A stretch of 64,000 nucleotides of DNA from positions 1 through 64,000 of the forward strand of contig CABQJV010000003.1 in NCBI GenBank assembly GCA_902464565.1. The letters are read 5' to 3'. The notes beneath the pieces were generated by a model. It worked only from the letters and a program-made list of their open reading frames with translations. It was not told the DNA's origin and made no database searches. Origin of the DNA: an uncultured Collinsella sp. (GTDB taxonomy: Bacteria; Actinomycetota; Coriobacteriia; Coriobacteriales; Coriobacteriaceae). Both the position numbers and the translations under genes were made by a program. Positions 52,016-61,142 of the stretch are shown here, in pieces; position 1 is the first letter of the stretch, and every line of letters starts with the position of its first letter.

Positions 52016-52025
52016 GACATTGCGA

Positions 52026-52065
52026 ATGGAAACGCCCGGTGGATCATCTCACCGGGCGTTTCCAT
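52026..52065 (+). terminator. Terminator after the GntR gene
   Basis: ATGGAAACGCCCGGTG, 8-base loop and its exact complement. No long T-run follows, but the 16-base stem is perfect. Confidence 0.8.
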
Positions 52066-52125
52066 ACCGTTCACGGCGCGAACACAACCGTTCAACCGCG
52101 TTGCGGCAACCAGTTTGAAATTATC

Positions 52126-52154
52126 TTGATGAAGGAAAAAGCTGCTGGTAATCT
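52126..52154 (+). promoter_or_regulatory. Promoter of the catabolic cluster
   Basis: TTGATG (52126-52131), 17-base spacer, TAATCT (52149-52154), 80 bases before the carrier gene. Confidence 0.6.
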
Positions 52155-52168
52155 ATGGGACGTCATAG

Positions 52169-52191
52169 AACGTTTGCCTTATGCAAACGTT
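52169..52191. promoter_or_regulatory. Candidate operator of the catabolic cluster
   Basis: AACGTTTGC, 5-base gap, GCAAACGTT: a perfect 9+9 palindrome just after the predicted transcription start. A repressor bound here would block elongation. Confidence 0.7.
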
Positions 52192-52233
52192 GAAGCGAGA
52201 TGCGATGCAGTCTCGAGTTCTTTGGAGGTATCT

Positions 52234-53697
52234 ATGTCAGATACGAAGGCGAAGAAGACAAACAGACGTTTTAAGTTCAAATTACCGCATGTCTATACGA
52301 TCATGTTCTTGCTGATCGTTGTCTTTGCGGTCCTGACTTGGATCGTTCCCTCTGGTCAGTATCAGCGCAAGACGATTTCAACAGCGGCGGGCGAGCGTGA
52401 AGTCGCCGTTGCTGGAACCTATGAACAGGTCGATAAGAACTACACCGATTCCGAGACCGGCGAGACCATCAATCTGGGCCAGGATATCTTCGCGGTTCTG
52501 CAAGCGCCCACCAAGGGTATCCAAGAGGCTGCCGACGTCGTTGCGTTCGTCTTATTGATTGGCGGATCGTTCGCGATCATCACCAAGACCAACGCTTTGA
52601 ATGCCGGCATGAGCCGTGTGATTAAAAAGCTCAAGAACAAGGACATCCTCATCATTCCCATCACGATGACATTGCTGTCCATTTGCGGCACTACGTTTGG
52701 CATGTCTGAGGAAGCCCTGCCGTTCTATGCCATCTTCATTCCCATCATGATGGGTATCGGTTATGACTCGATGACGGCATTCATCATCTGCTTCCTTGGT
52801 CCTAACCTGGGATATTGTGCTTCGACCATCGACCCGTTTAATGTTTTGATCGCCCAAGGCATCATTGGCATCGAGGGCAATCCGCAACTGTGGCTGCGCG
52901 CCGTTTCTTGGGTCATCTTCACTGCCGTCGGTATCGCATGGGCCATGCGCTACGCCATGCGCGTCAAGAAAAACCCCGAGTCGTCCATTGTGTACGAGGA
53001 CGATAAGCTCAAGCGTATTGAGTTTTCCGTGACCGATGCCTCCATCGAGGAAGAGTTCACTATCCGTCAGAAGCTCGTGCTTATCGATTTTGCTTGCGGT
53101 ATGGGCATTATCGTCTGGGGTCTTGTTACCCAGGGCTGGTACATGAATGAGATTTCCGCCGTGTTCCTTGGCATGGGCTTGCTTGCCGGTATCCTGGGCG
53201 GCCTTGACCAGCAGACGATCGCAGAGGAGTTCGTTAAGGGTCTCGCCGACTTTGCGTACGCTGCCATCGTTATCGGTATCGCTCGCGGTATTCTGGTCAT
53301 CGCCGAGGGCGGCATGATCATCGACACCATCCTCCAGGCGCTCGCTACCGCGCTTGCCGGTGCACCCGCCGCCGTCTACACCACGTTTATGTATATCGTC
53401 CTTGGCCTGCTCTCTTTGCTGGTTCCCTCGAGTTCTGGCCTGGCGGCGCTCACCATGCCCGTTATGGGCCCCCTGACCGAGCTCATGGGCCTCAATCCCG
53501 AGGCGGCCGTCACCGCGCTCCAGTTTGCCAACCAGACCATCAACACCATCAGCCCCGTGGCGGGCATGACGGTCGCCGGTCTTGCCGTGGCTAGGATTTC
53601 GTTTGGCCAATGGTGGAAGACCATTTGGAAGTTCTTCATTTTCATGGTCGTCTTTGGCCTGATCGTAACGGCAATCTCTGGCATGCTTCCGGTGTAG
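52234..53697 (+). CDS. YfcC/DcuC-type membrane carrier
   Basis: A 487-residue integral membrane protein with about 12 helices, matching the YfcC branch of the DcuC (C4-dicarboxylate/amino-acid) carrier family. PHVYTIMFLLIVVFAVLTWIVPSGQY opens the first helix with the WIVPSG motif, and the C-terminal half has LVPSSSGLAALTMPVMGPL and TINTISPVAGMTVAG. YfcC proteins are linked to amino acid or peptide-like substrates. TTGGAGG precedes the ATG. As the only transporter here it probably imports the cluster's substrate. Confidence 0.9.
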   Translation: MSDTKAKKTNRRFKFKLPHVYTIMFLLIVVFAVLTWIVPSGQYQRKTISTAAGEREVAVAGTYEQVDKNYTDSETGETINLGQDIFAVLQAPTKGIQEAADVVAFVLLIGGSFAIITKTNALNAGMSRVIKKLKNKDILIIPITMTLLSICGTTFGMSEEALPFYAIFIPIMMGIGYDSMTAFIICFLGPNLGYCASTIDPFNVLIAQGIIGIEGNPQLWLRAVSWVIFTAVGIAWAMRYAMRVKKNPESSIVYEDDKLKRIEFSVTDASIEEEFTIRQKLVLIDFACGMGIIVWGLVTQGWYMNEISAVFLGMGLLAGILGGLDQQTIAEEFVKGLADFAYAAIVIGIARGILVIAEGGMIIDTILQALATALAGAPAAVYTTFMYIVLGLLSLLVPSSSGLAALTMPVMGPLTELMGLNPEAAVTALQFANQTINTISPVAGMTVAGLAVARISFGQWWKTIWKFFIFMVVFGLIVTAISGMLPV

Positions 53698-53706
53698 GTG
53701 GTTGTG

Positions 53707-55290
53707 ATGTCTGATCGTTTGACGGTCCTGACGTCTAAGAGCGTCTTTACCGGTACGGGGGACCTGCCGTTTGAAGGTTTCGTAGCGGTCCGTGGCAATC
53801 GAATTGAGGCTGTTGGCACCAAGTGTGAGGTAGCTTCGTATTTGACCCAGGCGGACGAGGTAGTTGACCTGGGCGACCGCACCGTCATGCCTGGCCTGAT
53901 CGATGTACATACCTTCTATACAGGCTGGGCGCTGCGGACGTTGGGGTCTGATCTGTCCGGCATCGCTGCTGCCAAAGAGGCCGTGTCGCTCTTGCGTGCA
54001 TGGAAAGAAGATCATCCGGATTGCGCGGCGGCTTTTGGCCACAACCTACCCGAAACGTTGGCATCGGATGCCGAGAACGCAAATACAGCAGCTGTGTTTG
54101 ACGATTGTTTTGGCGATATCCCCGTCGTCTGCTTTACATCGGGTGCGGAGACCTGCGTTCTCAATGCTGCCGCCAGTGCGCGATACGGCTTTACACCCCA
54201 GGCGTGCTATGCCGAGAAGATCTGGCGCATGATGAGCGATTTCCTCGCGCTGCCCGAGGTGCGTGCCGGGTATTCGGACTACATGAGCATGCTTAACGAG
54301 CGCGGCGTTACCGCCATCAAGGAGATGGCGTTTGATGACTACTACGGCTTTGCCGACGAAATGGCTCGCCGTGAGGAATCTGGTGAGCTGACGGTTCGCG
54401 TCTCTATGATGTCGCAGCCGGTGGGCGCCGGTGCAAATCTGGCATATGCCCGCGAGGCGCGAGAGCGCTTCCGGGGACCGTTCGTTCGTTTTTCTGGCTT
54501 CAACCGTATGACCGATCGCGGCGTATGGGCGGGGCTTGCCGAGATGATAGACCCCTATGAGGACTCGGCCGATGCGGGCGCTGCCGGCAAGACGGTCGTC
54601 GAGGAGCCAGAGTGGGATCTGATTGAGAACGAGCTGCGTGCAATTGATGCTGACGGCTTCCGATATTCCTTGCATTGCCAGGGCGATGGCGCCGTTCGTC
54701 GCACCGTGGCGCTCTATGCCTCGCTGCCTCGAGACGAGCATGGACGGATGCTTCGTCGCCATGCGATTACCGATCTCGAGAACTCTGACCCGACCGATCT
54801 TGTCAAGTTTGGCAAGTTGGGTGGAATTTGCGAGGTCTATCCGCAGATTCTGACGCTGGACCGGCGCGAGGATTGCCTGTCGATGATGCGTCGACAAATT
54901 GGCGAGACGCGACTTTTGCACAGCTGGAATCGCCGCGGCATGGAAGATTCCGGATGCACAGTGTGCTGTGGCACGGATTTGCCGCTGTTGATTCCGAGCT
55001 TGGGCGAGTCAATCTACAGTGCGTGCGGCGGATACTTCGACGACGGACTGCCCGTGAATGAGGTCAACACGCTGACGCTTGTCGAGCTCTTGTGCGCTTG
55101 GACTGCCGGGGGCGCGTACGACCTGATGCGCGAAGACGAGCTGGGTACGCTTGAGGTTGGCAAGCTTGCCGATATCTGCGTGCTCGATCGGGATGTGTTC
55201 GACCTCGATTATCGCGACGCACGCGATCTTGCGGTTGACATGACGATGTCGGACGGACAAATCGTGTTCGATCGAAATAAGGAGGCATAA
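53707..55290 (+). CDS. YtcJ-like metal-dependent amidohydrolase
   Basis: A 527-residue amidohydrolase of the YtcJ/amidohydrolase-3 group, which hydrolyses amides of N-acylated or similar compounds. TVMPGLIDVHTFYTG is the metal-binding start, with HxT in place of the usual HxH. AIKEMAFDDYYG may carry the bridging Lys, SLHCQGDGAVRRTV the later His, and CGTDLPL the catalytic Asp. The missing second His of HxH is notable. It overlaps no neighbour; ATG 53707 or GTG 53698 may start it. It should act early in substrate breakdown. Confidence 0.82.
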   Translation: MSDRLTVLTSKSVFTGTGDLPFEGFVAVRGNRIEAVGTKCEVASYLTQADEVVDLGDRTVMPGLIDVHTFYTGWALRTLGSDLSGIAAAKEAVSLLRAWKEDHPDCAAAFGHNLPETLASDAENANTAAVFDDCFGDIPVVCFTSGAETCVLNAAASARYGFTPQACYAEKIWRMMSDFLALPEVRAGYSDYMSMLNERGVTAIKEMAFDDYYGFADEMARREESGELTVRVSMMSQPVGAGANLAYAREARERFRGPFVRFSGFNRMTDRGVWAGLAEMIDPYEDSADAGAAGKTVVEEPEWDLIENELRAIDADGFRYSLHCQGDGAVRRTVALYASLPRDEHGRMLRRHAITDLENSDPTDLVKFGKLGGICEVYPQILTLDRREDCLSMMRRQIGETRLLHSWNRRGMEDSGCTVCCGTDLPLLIPSLGESIYSACGGYFDDGLPVNEVNTLTLVELLCAWTAGGAYDLMREDELGTLEVGKLADICVLDRDVFDLDYRDARDLAVDMTMSDGQIVFDRNKEA

Positions 55291-55291
55291 G

Positions 55292-56143
55292 ATGCCTGAA
55301 TCCAAACCGACGCTGCGCCGCGAGCAGATTGCGGGCATGAATATCCACTACATCATGTGGTCGCTCGATTACTTCCTTGATGTGCAGCAGCGCTTGGGCT
55401 TTGAGTCCATTGAGCTGTGGTGTGCGGAGCCGCATGTGACGCTCGACCACACGGGCTACTTTGAGGCTGAGGTCCTGGCGAAAAAGGCTGCAGACCGTGG
55501 GCTTAGGTATCGTACTCTGTGCCCCGAGAATGTTGTCTATCCTTGGCAGTACTGCGCACGCAAACCGCTGCATGAACAGCGCAGCCTGGCGTACTTTAAG
55601 CACGGCATTGAGCTTGCCGAGGTACTTGGGTGCGACCGTATGTCCGTCAACTCGGGCTGGGGCGACTGGGACGAGGACCGCGAGGAAGCCTGGAAGCGCA
55701 GCCGCGAGCACTTGTCCATTCTGGCGGAGTATGCCGGCGAGCACGGTCTGGTGCTTACGATGGAAAGTCTGCGTCCCGAGGAGAGCAACCTTGTGACGAC
55801 GGTTTCCGATGCGAAGCGCATGATTGACGAGGTCGCGAGCCCGTACTTACAGCCCATGGTTGATACAACCGCGATGGGCGTTGCAGGCGAGACGCTCGAG
55901 GACTGGTTTGCCGCCTTTGGTGATGGGGCAATTCACGAGATGCACTTTATCGACGGTGACCCGTATGGCCATCTGGTGTGGGGCGATGGCAAGCACGATA
56001 TGGACGCCTTCGTCGCCACGCTCAACGCCCATGGTTTCGACGGCATGCTGGGCCAGGAAATCACGGACGGTCGTTACTACGATGACCCGGCGGCGGCAGA
56101 TGCCAAGAACATGGCCGCATTCGAGAAATATCTGATTGACTAA
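55292..56143 (+). CDS. Sugar phosphate isomerase/epimerase-like TIM barrel
   Basis: A 283-residue xylose-isomerase-like TIM-barrel protein (AP endonuclease 2 family). FESIELWCAEPHV, VLTMESLRPEESNLVT, QPMVDTTAMGV, EMHFIDGDPYGHLVWGDG and GQEITDGRYYDDP provide the Glu/Asp/His metal ligands expected for epimerases such as FrlC. FrlC converts psicoselysine to fructoselysine, so this protein may be its equivalent here. It starts one base after the amidohydrolase stop, with AAGGAGG. Confidence 0.83.
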   Translation: MPESKPTLRREQIAGMNIHYIMWSLDYFLDVQQRLGFESIELWCAEPHVTLDHTGYFEAEVLAKKAADRGLRYRTLCPENVVYPWQYCARKPLHEQRSLAYFKHGIELAEVLGCDRMSVNSGWGDWDEDREEAWKRSREHLSILAEYAGEHGLVLTMESLRPEESNLVTTVSDAKRMIDEVASPYLQPMVDTTAMGVAGETLEDWFAAFGDGAIHEMHFIDGDPYGHLVWGDGKHDMDAFVATLNAHGFDGMLGQEITDGRYYDDPAAADAKNMAAFEKYLID

Positions 56144-56205
56144 AACAACTATCGGCTACGCAACCAACGTCATTGATTGCGGGTCAAATAAGAAAGGAAC
56201 TGGAT

Positions 56206-57174
56206 ATGAACGCACACGATCTGATCAAAGAGGCAATTGCCGAGAAGGGCAAGTTCGACAGCGTCTACTGGATTGCTTGCGGTGGCTCCATGATCGATTT
56301 GATCCCGGCTCATGAGCTTCTGCAGCGCGAGGCAACCACCTTCACTTCGTATATCTATACCGCACGTGAATTCGACATTATGCGTCCGCGTCGTCTGGGC
56401 GAGAAGTCCCTGGTCATCGCTTGCAGCCACAGTGGCAATACCCCGGAGGTCGTCGAGGGCTGCGAGATTGCCCTTGCCGCCGGCGCTACTGTGATCGCCC
56501 AGACCGACAACGCTGGATCCAAGATCGACTCCGGCAAGTGGACCACGTGGGTCTACCCATGGGGCGAGGGTGTGCCGCAGGCCGAGGTCCCCGCTGGCAT
56601 TTCGCTGTCGCTTGCGGCAGAGCTGCTCGATCAGCAGGAGGGCTACGCCGATCTTGCCGATATGTATGCCGGTATCGCCGAGATGGATAAGATTCTTCCC
56701 CCGGCACGCGAGAAGGTAAATGCCGAGCTGGGCGATCGCTTTGCCAAGCTTTGCCAGGAGCACGAGTTCTTCTATATTCTGGGCAGCGGTCCCAACTTTA
56801 GCCAGACCTACGGTTTCGCTATCTGCTCTCTTATGGAGATGCAGTGGCAGCACTGCAGCTACATCCACTCTGCCGAGTACTTCCATGGCCCCTTCGAGGC
56901 TACTCAGGATGGCGTTTTTTACTTCCTGCAGATGGGCTCCAGCGAGTGCCGTGCTATGGACGAGCGCGCCCTGGCGTTCCTTAAGACGCATACCGATACG
57001 CTGATGGTGCTCGATGCCAAGGAGTACGGTATGGAAGCCGTGCCGGCGAGCGTCCGTGCCTATCTGGACCCGGTGCTGTTCTACGCCATGAACTGCGAGC
57101 TGCGTGCTGCACGCGGCAAGGTGTTTGACCACGATCCCGATTTCCGTCGCTATATGGGCGTTGTCGAGTACTAG
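56206..57174 (+). CDS. FrlB-like SIS-domain deglycase
   Basis: A 322-residue two-SIS-domain protein of the FrlB/AgaS type. YWIACGGSMIDLIPAHELLQ and VIACSHSGNTPEVVEG are SIS phosphate loops of the first half, and FYILGSGPNFSQTYGF with IHSAEYFHGPFEATQ form the second. FrlB splits a 6-phosphofructosamine into glucose-6-P and an amino acid. AGAAAGGAA precedes the ATG. The kinase that would make its substrate follows directly. Confidence 0.87.
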   Translation: MNAHDLIKEAIAEKGKFDSVYWIACGGSMIDLIPAHELLQREATTFTSYIYTAREFDIMRPRRLGEKSLVIACSHSGNTPEVVEGCEIALAAGATVIAQTDNAGSKIDSGKWTTWVYPWGEGVPQAEVPAGISLSLAAELLDQQEGYADLADMYAGIAEMDKILPPAREKVNAELGDRFAKLCQEHEFFYILGSGPNFSQTYGFAICSLMEMQWQHCSYIHSAEYFHGPFEATQDGVFYFLQMGSSECRAMDERALAFLKTHTDTLMVLDAKEYGMEAVPASVRAYLDPVLFYAMNCELRAARGKVFDHDPDFRRYMGVVEY

Positions 57175-57188
57175 AAGGGACAAAGGCC

Positions 57189-58052
57189 ATGGCATTCAAC
57201 GTTAACGCGCTCGGATTTGGCGACAACGTCGTCGATCGCTACGAGCATATCCACACCATGTATCCCGGCGGCAATGCGGTGAACTTCGCCGTTTATGCCA
57301 AGAAATGCGGTGCCGCACGCTCTGCATACATGGGCATTTTTGGCAATGACGCCGCTGCCGAGCATGTCATTGCAAGCCTCGAGGATGAGGGTATCGAGCT
57401 TGACAAGTGCGAGCAGATGATTGGCGAGAACGGAGCGGCTCGCGTGACCGTCGTTGACGGTGACCGTGTCTTCCTTGGCTCCAACGAGGGCGGTATCCGT
57501 GGCGATGCGCGCTATGTCCTCGATCGCTTTGATCTTGCGTACATGAAGCAGTTCGATGTGGTTCATTCGGGCAACTATTGCTTTACCGAGCGCGAACTGC
57601 CCAAGCTGAAGGCTGCGGGCGTCACGGTCTCTTTTGACTTTTCGGACGACTCCACCGACGAGTACTACGAGCAGATTGCGCCCTACGTTGATTTTGCTTT
57701 CTTTAGTGCGGCGGATGCCGCGAGTGAGGACGAGATTCGCGAGCGTCTGGCATGGGTGAAGGGCCTGGGTCCGCGTTTTGTGTCGGCTACGGCGGGCGCC
57801 GAGGGCTGCATTGCTTACGACGGCGAGCGTTATTACCGCCAGCTGGCTAAACCGGTAACGGACATGAAGGACACCATGGGGGCGGGCGACTCGTTCCTCA
57901 CCTCGTTTTTGATGTGCTATCTCGATTCCGCCAAGCGTGGAGAGGATGGCGCCGAGGCCATCGAGCGCGCGCTCGACTTTGCTGCCGGGTTTGCCTCGAC
58001 CGTGTGCGGCATGGAAGGTTCTTGGGGCCACGGAGCGCCAATCGTCGAATAG
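57189..58052 (+). CDS. FrlD-like PfkB sugar kinase 1
   Basis: A 287-residue ribokinase-fold kinase close to fructoselysine 6-kinase: NALGFGDNVVDRYEHIHTMYPGG at the N-terminus is the FrlD pattern, with GGNAVNFAVYAKKCG, GDRVFLGSNEGG and the catalytic DTMGAGDSFLTSFL. It should phosphorylate the sugar part of a fructosamine at C6 for the deglycase just upstream (14 bases). Confidence 0.88.
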   Translation: MAFNVNALGFGDNVVDRYEHIHTMYPGGNAVNFAVYAKKCGAARSAYMGIFGNDAAAEHVIASLEDEGIELDKCEQMIGENGAARVTVVDGDRVFLGSNEGGIRGDARYVLDRFDLAYMKQFDVVHSGNYCFTERELPKLKAAGVTVSFDFSDDSTDEYYEQIAPYVDFAFFSAADAASEDEIRERLAWVKGLGPRFVSATAGAEGCIAYDGERYYRQLAKPVTDMKDTMGAGDSFLTSFLMCYLDSAKRGEDGAEAIERALDFAAGFASTVCGMEGSWGHGAPIVE

Positions 58053-58122
58053 CTTAAGAAAGCGTACGGCGGTCTGGCCATGAGACTCTGGACGGCCGAT
58101 GCAAAACAATAAGCGAAACGCG

Positions 58123-58156
58123 AAAAGGGGGCTCGCCATGCGGTGGGTCCCCTTTT
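58123..58156 (+). terminator. Hairpin between the two kinase genes
   Basis: AAAAGGGG...CGCC and GGTG...CCCCTTTT pair around a short loop, followed by GAAC. Possible partial terminator dividing the cluster in two. Confidence 0.6.
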
Positions 58157-58173
58157 GAACATTGGAGAAGAGT

Positions 58174-58974
58174 ATGGGTATTAAAGCGTGTGCGGCTGGT
58201 TTTTGCTGCGCGGACGTCTATCAAAACATCGGCGTGTTCTATCCGACTGGTAACGGCATTGACTGGGGTATCCATCTTGCACGAATGGGCGTTTCGGTAT
58301 CCGCCGTGTCAGTTGTCGGCAAGGACGAGTACGGAGACAAGATGAGGGAGGCGCTGGCCGCTGAGGGGTTCGATATCTCACATCTGCGGGTGGAGGATGG
58401 CGACACCTCGGTGATGCTCATGGCATTGAAAGACGGCGTCGATCGCGTGCATCTCGAGGCAATCGATGGCGTAATGGAGACATATCGACCGAATGAAGAT
58501 GACCGGGCGTTTATCCTAGAGCATGACATCATTCACACCGACCTGTTTGGCAATTGTTTGGACCTCCTGCCCGAATGGCATGATGCGGGCAAGATGGTGG
58601 TTATGGACTTCTCGGTGTTCAGCCAGGATCCCGAATATGCCTGCGAGAATCATTTTCCCTACGTTGACTACGCATTTATGTCGTTTGAAGAGGACACTCC
58701 GGAGCTACGAGACTGGGTACGCCACGTGCAGGAATCGGGACCGCGCGTTGCGGTTGCCACGCTTGGCGAGAAGGGAAGCATTGCCTATGACGGTGAGCGC
58801 TTCTATGAGTGCGGGATCGTACCGGCGGAGAAGGTCGTTAACACCGTGGGTGCCGGCGACTCGTATATTGCCGGGTTTACCAAGGGCGTGATCGATGGCC
58901 TTGATATTCCGGCGTGTATGAAGGCGGGCGCTGAGCTGTCGTCCCGAGTGATTGGTTCGTTTGAGCCGTACTAG
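58174..58974 (+). CDS. FrlD-like PfkB sugar kinase 2
   Basis: A 266-residue PfkB kinase related to its neighbour but clearly divergent: ACAAGFCCADVYQNIGVFYPTGN, GVSVSAVSVVGKDEYGDKM, and VVNTVGAGDSYIAGFTKG with the catalytic Asp. GGAGAAG precedes the ATG. Two kinases of the same type with one deglycase suggest a second sugar substrate or a two-step phosphorylation. Confidence 0.87.
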   Translation: MGIKACAAGFCCADVYQNIGVFYPTGNGIDWGIHLARMGVSVSAVSVVGKDEYGDKMREALAAEGFDISHLRVEDGDTSVMLMALKDGVDRVHLEAIDGVMETYRPNEDDRAFILEHDIIHTDLFGNCLDLLPEWHDAGKMVVMDFSVFSQDPEYACENHFPYVDYAFMSFEEDTPELRDWVRHVQESGPRVAVATLGEKGSIAYDGERFYECGIVPAEKVVNTVGAGDSYIAGFTKGVIDGLDIPACMKAGAELSSRVIGSFEPY

Positions 58975-59001
58975 GGTCAAATGCCTGGAAAGGAGTACGA
59001 A

Positions 59002-59862
59002 ATGGTTATCGACATGTTGGTCCATCCTATGCTCTACGGCGAGATCTGTACGCCGGGTGATGAGCCTGATGGATTCGGTTTTTGGTCACGAGAATTTGGT
59101 ATGGGGCATATGGGTCCCATGGATTGGGATGAGCTTCAAGTCGAGATGGACGTCTGCGACGTGCGGAAGAGCGTGCTCATGCCGCTCGATGTAACCACGG
59201 CATGCGGAGGGCACTTTGGCACCAATGACCAGATTGCCGTGCTGGTTGCCGCGCATCCCGATCGTCTGTGGGGATTTGCGAGCGTAGATCCGCAGGCGAG
59301 CGGTGCCGCAGACGAATTGGAGCGCGCCTTTACCGAGTTGGGGGCAAAGGGGCTTTGCCTGCATCCGGCAAAGCAGGGTTTTGCCCCCGATGATGCTGTG
59401 GCCGAGCCGCTTTACGAGCTGTGCGAGCGCTATAACAAGCCGGTGGTTTTCCATGCCGGTATGTCTTGGGAGCCTGGCGCAGAGCTCTCGCGCAGTAACC
59501 CGCTTGCATTTGAGCACACAATCGCAACGCATCCAAATGTGCGCTTTAGTTTGACCCACTTTGGCTGGCCCTGGGTGCGCGAGACCGTGGCGATGCTGCT
59601 CAAGTATCCCAACTGCTACACGGACACCTCTATCACTTACATCGATTCGCCCGAGGAGATGATGCAACGTCTTTTCACGGTCGATATGGGGCCGCTGTGG
59701 TATGAGCGCGCGCTATCGCATCAAGTGATGTTCGCCAGCAATACACCGCGCTTCCGTGCGTTCAAACTCAAGCGGGCGCTCGATACCGTGTCCATGCGCG
59801 ATGATGCGCGAGAAAGGCTCTACTGGGGTAATGCCCTGCGTTTTCTTGAAGGGGATGAGTGA
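59002..59862 (+). CDS. Amidohydrolase-2 family TIM-barrel hydrolase
   Basis: A 286-residue metal-dependent hydrolase. VIDMLVHPMLYGE takes the place of the usual HxH (here only one His). DRLWGFASVDPQ, GAKGLCLHPAKQGF, PVVFHAGMSWEPGAE, RFSLTHFGWPWVRE and CYTDTSITY with a late VMFASNTPRFRAF are family blocks. Members are lactonases, decarboxylases and amidases. AAAGGAG precedes the ATG. Its stop overlaps the next gene's start. Confidence 0.83.
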   Translation: MVIDMLVHPMLYGEICTPGDEPDGFGFWSREFGMGHMGPMDWDELQVEMDVCDVRKSVLMPLDVTTACGGHFGTNDQIAVLVAAHPDRLWGFASVDPQASGAADELERAFTELGAKGLCLHPAKQGFAPDDAVAEPLYELCERYNKPVVFHAGMSWEPGAELSRSNPLAFEHTIATHPNVRFSLTHFGWPWVRETVAMLLKYPNCYTDTSITYIDSPEEMMQRLFTVDMGPLWYERALSHQVMFASNTPRFRAFKLKRALDTVSMRDDARERLYWGNALRFLEGDE

Positions 59863-60293
59863 ACATGGTGACGCTCGAGACATTGAGCTATCTATCGACT
59901 GCTCCGGACCAGTTCATCGATATTACCGAGGACGTGCACGCTGCCATCGAACGCAGCTCGGTGACCAATGGCTTGGCGGCGATTATTCTGTCGCATACGA
60001 CCTGCGGGATCGTGGTAAACGAGGGGCTGCCCTGCGTGGAGACGGATCTTATGGAGACGCTAGATCGCATCGCCCCGCTCGATGCCCCCTACGCGCATGC
60101 GCACTTCCTGCCGAGCTATGGAGCCACCGGCAACAACTCCTGTGGGCATATCAAGAGCATGATTTGTGGAAACAGCTGCTTCTTTCCCGTCCAAGATGGC
60201 CACATCGTGTGCGGAGGTGCCCAGAACATCTATCTTGCGGAGTTTGACGGTCCGCAGAAGCGAAGAGTGTACGTCGAGGTGCTGGGGGAGTAA
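59859..60293 (+). CDS. YjbQ (UPF0047) family protein
   Basis: A 144-residue protein of the YjbQ family, small trimeric beta proteins with a His-rich pocket and a reported weak thiamine-phosphate synthase side activity. ITEDVHAAIERSSVTNGLAAI, LSHTTCGIVVNEG, PYAHAHFLPSYGATGNNSCGHIKSMICG and AQNIYLAEFDGPQKRRVYVEVLG are diagnostic. Its GTG overlaps the previous stop (GTGA), so the two are coupled and probably act together. True role in the cluster unknown. Confidence 0.87.
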   Translation: MNMVTLETLSYLSTAPDQFIDITEDVHAAIERSSVTNGLAAIILSHTTCGIVVNEGLPCVETDLMETLDRIAPLDAPYAHAHFLPSYGATGNNSCGHIKSMICGNSCFFPVQDGHIVCGGAQNIYLAEFDGPQKRRVYVEVLGE

Positions 60294-60326
60294 CGTCCCT
60301 GCGATAACCCTATGAAGGAGCACGTT

Positions 60327-61136
60327 ATGTCGTTTCTAACCTCGATGTTCAAGACCGAAAAGCCGGTTATCGGAATGCTGCACCTGCGTCCTCTGCCGGG
60401 CGATCCGCTGTATTACCCGGGTGGAAGCGTGTCGCAGGTCGTGGAAGCCGCCAAGCGCGATCTCGAGGCGTTGCAGCAGGGCGGTGTCGATGGCATTTTG
60501 ATTGCCAATGAGCTCTCGATGCCCTATGAGCAGCACGTTTCTCCCTCAACCCTTGCATCGATGGGCTATGTTATCGGGGCTCTGTCCCATGATCTGTCGA
60601 CTCCTTGGGGAGCTGAGGCTATTTACGATGGTGATGCCACAATCGAGCTGTGCGCTGCCGTCGACGCGCAGTTCACGCGCTGCAATTTTTGCGGTGCCTG
60701 GGCCGGTGATCTTGGGCTGATTAACCGAGATTTCGCTCACACCATGCGTCGCAAGGCGGCGCTGCGCCTGGACGATCTCAAGCTTTTTCACTTCATCACG
60801 AGCGAGGGGGAGGTTTATCTCAGCGACCGCGCGACTGCGGACATTGCCGATTCACTTCTCTTTAATTGCCTGCCGGATGCGATGGTCATCGGCGGTTCGG
60901 CTGCCGGTCGTGGCGCTTCGGGCGAGCTTGCCGATGAGGTCCGCGAGCGTGTTGGCGAAGTGCCTGTGGTATGTGGCACCGGTTGTCGCGAAAATACCGT
61001 GGCTGACGTATTTGCTCACTACGATGGCGCGTTTGTCGGCACGTGCTTAAAGCGCGACGGAAAGCTGGATGCCCCGGTTGATGTTGAGCGGGTGGTTCGT
61101 TTTATGGCTGCCGCTCGTACGGCGCGAGGAGAGTAG
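60327..61136 (+). CDS. BtpA/SgcQ-family TIM-barrel protein
   Basis: A 269-residue protein of the BtpA/SgcQ family: KPVIGMLHLRPLPGDPLYYPGG, GGVDGILIANELSMPY, CGAWAGDLGLINRD, DAMVIGGSAAGRGAS and VVCGTGCRENTVADVFAHYDGAFVGTC. BtpA was named for photosystem I, but relatives such as SgcQ sit in sugar-use operons. AAGGAG precedes the ATG. It may be an aldolase or epimerase of the phosphorylated intermediate; not proven. Confidence 0.87.
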   Translation: MSFLTSMFKTEKPVIGMLHLRPLPGDPLYYPGGSVSQVVEAAKRDLEALQQGGVDGILIANELSMPYEQHVSPSTLASMGYVIGALSHDLSTPWGAEAIYDGDATIELCAAVDAQFTRCNFCGAWAGDLGLINRDFAHTMRRKAALRLDDLKLFHFITSEGEVYLSDRATADIADSLLFNCLPDAMVIGGSAAGRGASGELADEVRERVGEVPVVCGTGCRENTVADVFAHYDGAFVGTCLKRDGKLDAPVDVERVVRFMAAARTARGE

Positions 61137-61142
61137 GCGCTC

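Noticed and set aside
52552..54042. 496-codon open frame antisense across the YfcC carrier and amidohydrolase genes
   Set aside because: It spans two real genes of opposite direction and is full of His, Asn and Asp with no fold.
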